The notes below the pieces were generated by a model. It was given only the letters and a program-made list of their open reading frames with translations. It had not been told where the DNA came from and made no database searches. A stretch of DNA of 64,000 bases from Bradyrhizobium sp. NAS80.1. Its GTDB lineage: Bacteria > Pseudomonadota > Alphaproteobacteria > Rhizobiales > Xanthobacteraceae. Of this stretch, positions 61,440-64,000 are shown in pieces (the stretch's first letter is position 1; every line of letters begins with the position of its first letter). The position numbers and the translations under genes were made by a program. The DNA is taken from NCBI RefSeq assembly GCF_001908205.1, contig NZ_LGHL01000074.1, positions 1 to 64,000 of the forward strand, written 5' to 3'.

Positions 61440-62840
61440 ATGATCGAACCTTCGCGAGATACGCAGACCCGCGCTGCTGCTGAGGCAGAAACGAGCAAGG
61501 TACGGAGATATTTTGGCACGGACGGCATCCGTGGCCGTGCCAACGGCGTGATTACGCCGGAGATCGCCCTCAAGGTGGGCCAGGCGGCAGGCATTCTCTT
61601 CCGCCGCGGCGAGCATCGTCACCGGGTCGTGATCAGCAAGGACACGCGACTGTCGGGTTACATGATCGAGACCGCAATGGTCGCGGGCTTCACCTCGATG
61701 GGCATGGACGTGCTGCTGCTCGGCCCGATGCCGACGCCGGCAGTCGCCATGCTAACGCGCTCCATGCGCGCCGATCTCGGCGTCATGATCTCGGCTTCGC
61801 ATAATAGCTTCGAGGACAACGGCATCAAGCTGTTCGGCCCGGATGGATACAAGCTCTCCGACGAAGTCGAACTCAAGATCGAGAAGCTGTTGGATTCCGA
61901 CCTCAGCAAACAACTCGCCAAGAGCCCCGACATCGGCCGGGCGAAGCGCATCGACGGCGTGCACGACCGCTACATCGAGTTCGCCAAGCGGACGTTGCCG
62001 CGTGCACTCGATCTCGAGGGCGTGCGCGTGGTGGTCGACTGCGCCAATGGCGCCGCCTACCGCGTCGTCCCGGAAGCATTGTGGGAATTGGGCGCCGATG
62101 TGATTTCGATCGGAGCCGAACCGGATGGGCTCAACATCAACAAGGATTGCGGCTCGACAGCGCCGAAGGCTCTTTGTTGCAAGGTGCGCGAGATGCGCGC
62201 CGACGTCGGGATCGCGCTCGACGGCGACGCTGACCGGGTCGTGATGGTCGACGAGCGTGGCCACGTCATCGACGGCGACCAGCTGATCGCTGTGATCGCC
62301 GAAAGCTTTAAGGAGAACGGCAGGCTGGCCAGGCCGGGCGTCGTGGCGACCGTGATGTCGAACCTCGGCCTCGAGCGCCACCTCGCTGGCCTCGGCCTCG
62401 CGCTCGTGCGCACGCCGGTCGGCGACCGGTACGTGCTCGATCACATGCGCCGGTACGGCTACAATCTGGGTGGCGAACCGTCGGGGCACATTGTCCTGTC
62501 GGACTACAACACGACCGGAGATGGCTTCGTCACGGCGCTGCAGGTTCTTGGTGTGGCGCGGAACCGGAACCTGCCGCTGTCGCAGGTGTGCCACCGGTTC
62601 GATCCGTTGCCACAGGTGCTCAAGAACGTGCGCTGCCGCAAAGGCAGGCCGCTCGAGAACGTGGCCGTGCTTTCGGTCATTGCCAGTGCCGAAGAGCGGC
62701 TTGGCCGCGGCGGTCGGTTGATCGTGCGCGCGTCCGGCACCGAGCCGATGATCCGGGTCATGGGCGAGGGCGACGACAAGGCGCTCGTAGAAGCGATTGT
62801 TGACGAAATCGTCGAAGCCCTCGGCCACGCCGAGGCATAG
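61440..62840 (+). CDS. glmM: Phosphoglucosamine mutase
   Basis: A 466-residue enzyme that interconverts glucosamine-6-phosphate and glucosamine-1-phosphate for peptidoglycan and lipopolysaccharide. Seen: RRYFGTDGIRGRANG, active-site Ser in MISASHNSFEDNGIKLFG, metal-binding LDGDADRVVMVD, sugar-binding GEPSGHIVLSDYNTTGDG and phosphate-binding RASGTEPMIRVMGEG. ATG 61440 gives about 20 extra residues before the usual start; no canonical start exists nearer. It may be a second glmM copy. It lies 220 bases after the RiPP enzymes and may be unrelated to them. Confidence 0.9.
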   Translation: MIEPSRDTQTRAAAEAETSKVRRYFGTDGIRGRANGVITPEIALKVGQAAGILFRRGEHRHRVVISKDTRLSGYMIETAMVAGFTSMGMDVLLLGPMPTPAVAMLTRSMRADLGVMISASHNSFEDNGIKLFGPDGYKLSDEVELKIEKLLDSDLSKQLAKSPDIGRAKRIDGVHDRYIEFAKRTLPRALDLEGVRVVVDCANGAAYRVVPEALWELGADVISIGAEPDGLNINKDCGSTAPKALCCKVREMRADVGIALDGDADRVVMVDERGHVIDGDQLIAVIAESFKENGRLARPGVVATVMSNLGLERHLAGLGLALVRTPVGDRYVLDHMRRYGYNLGGEPSGHIVLSDYNTTGDGFVTALQVLGVARNRNLPLSQVCHRFDPLPQVLKNVRCRKGRPLENVAVLSVIASAEERLGRGGRLIVRASGTEPMIRVMGEGDDKALVEAIVDEIVEALGHAEA

Positions 62841-63302
62841 AACGACCTTGTCCCTGGAACCGCTCTATTTGCGTTACTCGCAACTCCCTTGAAAGAGTTC
62901 AACTAACGCGGCTGTTCGCCAAACTTTAGCGTTCCCGGCGATGATGCTTTCGCTGCGCTCCGCAGTCACAGCAAGTTGATCCGACAACCCCTGATAGACC
63001 CCGCACGCCGGTATCTCGCTCCCGCATGGGTTCGGTCACGATAGCTATACGCTCCCCCAGTTGGACTATGACAAAAGGATATATAGGGATATTTTAGATT
63101 CAAACTTAGGATCTCATAAAAGCTTCAAACATTAAGACGCAACGAACGTTCAGTTTTTGCCACCTCACATTTCGAACAACTGGCGACACAACCAATGACC
63201 ATGCACTACGTGCATGGTCTCCAATCAAAAGGAAAACCACGACATCTGAGCCGGAGTTCAACCGTCCAGTCGATTTTATATGTAGTGGGCAGGGAGGGTG
63301 TT
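62841..63302. other. AT-rich intergenic region before the LuxR-type gene
   Basis: A 462-base gap without a gene I can support. It is much richer in A/T than its surroundings near 63060-63145 (GGATATATAGGGATATTTTA), a composition shift suggesting a promoter region or acquired DNA. It contains a 10-bp palindrome at 63197-63219, and GGGAGG five bases upstream of the 63303 ATG. Confidence 0.6.
63197..63219. promoter_or_regulatory. Perfect 10-bp palindrome, candidate operator
   Basis: GACCATGCAC-TAC-GTGCATGGTC: arms 63197-63206 and 63210-63219, three-base spacer, 83 bases upstream of the LuxR-type start codon. No T-run follows, so a protein-binding operator is more likely than a terminator. Autoregulation is inferred. 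Confidence 0.6.
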
Positions 63303-64000
63303 ATGACGCGGCGATATTCTTTCGCTACCGTACTCGTCGGACAAAACAATTTACGCAGAGAGGGCCTTGCGCGCATTCTACATGCGGCGAATTTTCGTAT
63401 TCTCGCGTCGATCTCATGTGCCGATGGTTTGGACGCTTGCAAAGTCAAGCCTTGCCAGCTGTTCTTTCTCATTGTCCATACCGGCGATGACTTCGACGCA
63501 TCCGTTGAGCAAATCGAGCGCCTCAGGGATCGCCATCCGGACGGGCGTATTGCCGTTGTCGCCGATCGCTATCAGCTGAGCGAGTTAGTTTCGGCATTTC
63601 ACGCGGGTGCTACCGGCTATTTCGTCGACGTCATGAGTTGTGACGCGCTCATCAAATCCATCGAGCTCGTGATGATGGGCGAAACCGTTTTCCCCCCGGC
63701 ATTTGCGCTCGGTGCCGGAGAGATTCACCCGGACAAGACTAAACCGCTCAGCGACAGCGAGGTGACGTTAGACGCACCAGACGATCGAATCGCCCAGCAA
63801 CTTTCCCCGCGGGAGAAATCGATTTTGCGATGCCTGATCGAAGGCGATTCCAACAAATGCATCGCGCGGAAAATCAATATCACCGAGGCCACGGTGAAAG
63901 TTCATATCAAGGCAATTCTGCGCAAGATCCGGGTTCAGAACAGGACGCAGGCGGCGATTTGGGGGATCAACAACCGATTTCTGGCGTGGCCTTTGAACAC
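63303..64000 (+). CDS. LuxR/NarL-family regulator with degenerate receiver, cut by right edge
   Basis: At least 232 residues, open at the window end. The C-terminal LuxR helix-turn-helix is clear: LSPREKSILRCLIEGDSNKC, then IARKINITEATVKVHIKAIL and RKIRVQNRTQAAIWGI. The N-terminal half has receiver-domain shape but lacks the acidic pocket (VLVGQNNLRREGLARIL instead of VDD) and the phospho-acceptor Asp (LFFLIVHTGDDFD). It therefore probably works without phosphorylation. ATG 63303 follows GGGAGG. Such regulators occur near exopolysaccharide and other surface clusters in Bradyrhizobium; the target here is unknown. Confidence 0.88.
   Translation, partial: MTRRYSFATVLVGQNNLRREGLARILHAANFRILASISCADGLDACKVKPCQLFFLIVHTGDDFDASVEQIERLRDRHPDGRIAVVADRYQLSELVSAFHAGATGYFVDVMSCDALIKSIELVMMGETVFPPAFALGAGEIHPDKTKPLSDSEVTLDAPDDRIAQQLSPREKSILRCLIEGDSNKCIARKINITEATVKVHIKAILRKIRVQNRTQAAIWGINNRFLAWPLN

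Overview
The window looks like a chromosomal segment of a Bradyrhizobium-type alphaproteobacterium. The reasons are high GC with strong G/C third-position bias, alphaproteobacterial genes (a TrcR/DUF1013 cell-cycle regulator, an NdvA-type glucan exporter, APH-fold homoserine kinase next to ispH and rnhA), a canonical FixK/FNR box, many Bradyrhizobium-style lipid and acyl-CoA genes, and several families of dispersed palindromic repeats between genes. Genus assignment is an inference; no rRNA or tRNA gene was found.

Left edge (1-3.4 kb): a copper-type P-type ATPase runs off the window and its 5' end abuts an old integration scar. The scar holds a small AlpA/excisionase-like DNA-binding gene, a multiply broken tyrosine integrase, another decayed fragment and short repeats, followed by small hypothetical genes. 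From 3.5 to 25 kb lies ordinary chromosome: envelope proteins of unknown role, two nitronate monooxygenase paralogues, two acyl-CoA ligases, a thioesterase, aspartase, a stand-alone HisE-like pyrophosphohydrolase, an orphan NMT1/THI5-like binding protein beside an NdvA-like exporter, a D,D-carboxypeptidase, peroxiredoxin, the ispH-thrB-rnhA operon and trcR. From 25 to 50 kb: ompW behind a perfect anaerobox, prpE, two tandem TPR/LprI-like paralogues, a cation/proton antiporter, an SDR, a complete TAXI-TRAP uptake system (binding protein, fused permease, DUF1850 partner), a Nudix hydrolase, an aldo-keto reductase, a third acyl-CoA ligase, and small secreted proteins.

From 50.7 to 55.6 kb two genes are broken: an amine oxidase with one frameshift, and a PAS hybrid histidine kinase with a G-tract frameshift plus a second lesion around the H-box.

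The most notable locus is 56.6-61.2 kb, a compact RiPP cluster of the thiazole/oxazole-modified microcin (TOMM/LAP) class. It encodes a precursor with a Gly-Cys repeat core (21 Cys), a fused leader-binding/YcaO cyclodehydratase and a SagB-type azoline dehydrogenase. The precursor has its own promoter, an 18-bp tandem repeat upstream, and an intrinsic terminator separating it from the enzymes. No transporter, protease or immunity gene is recognisable beside it. The right end carries a glmM copy with an extended N-terminus, a 460-base AT-rich gap with a perfect 10-bp palindrome, and a LuxR-family regulator with a degenerate receiver domain that runs off the window.
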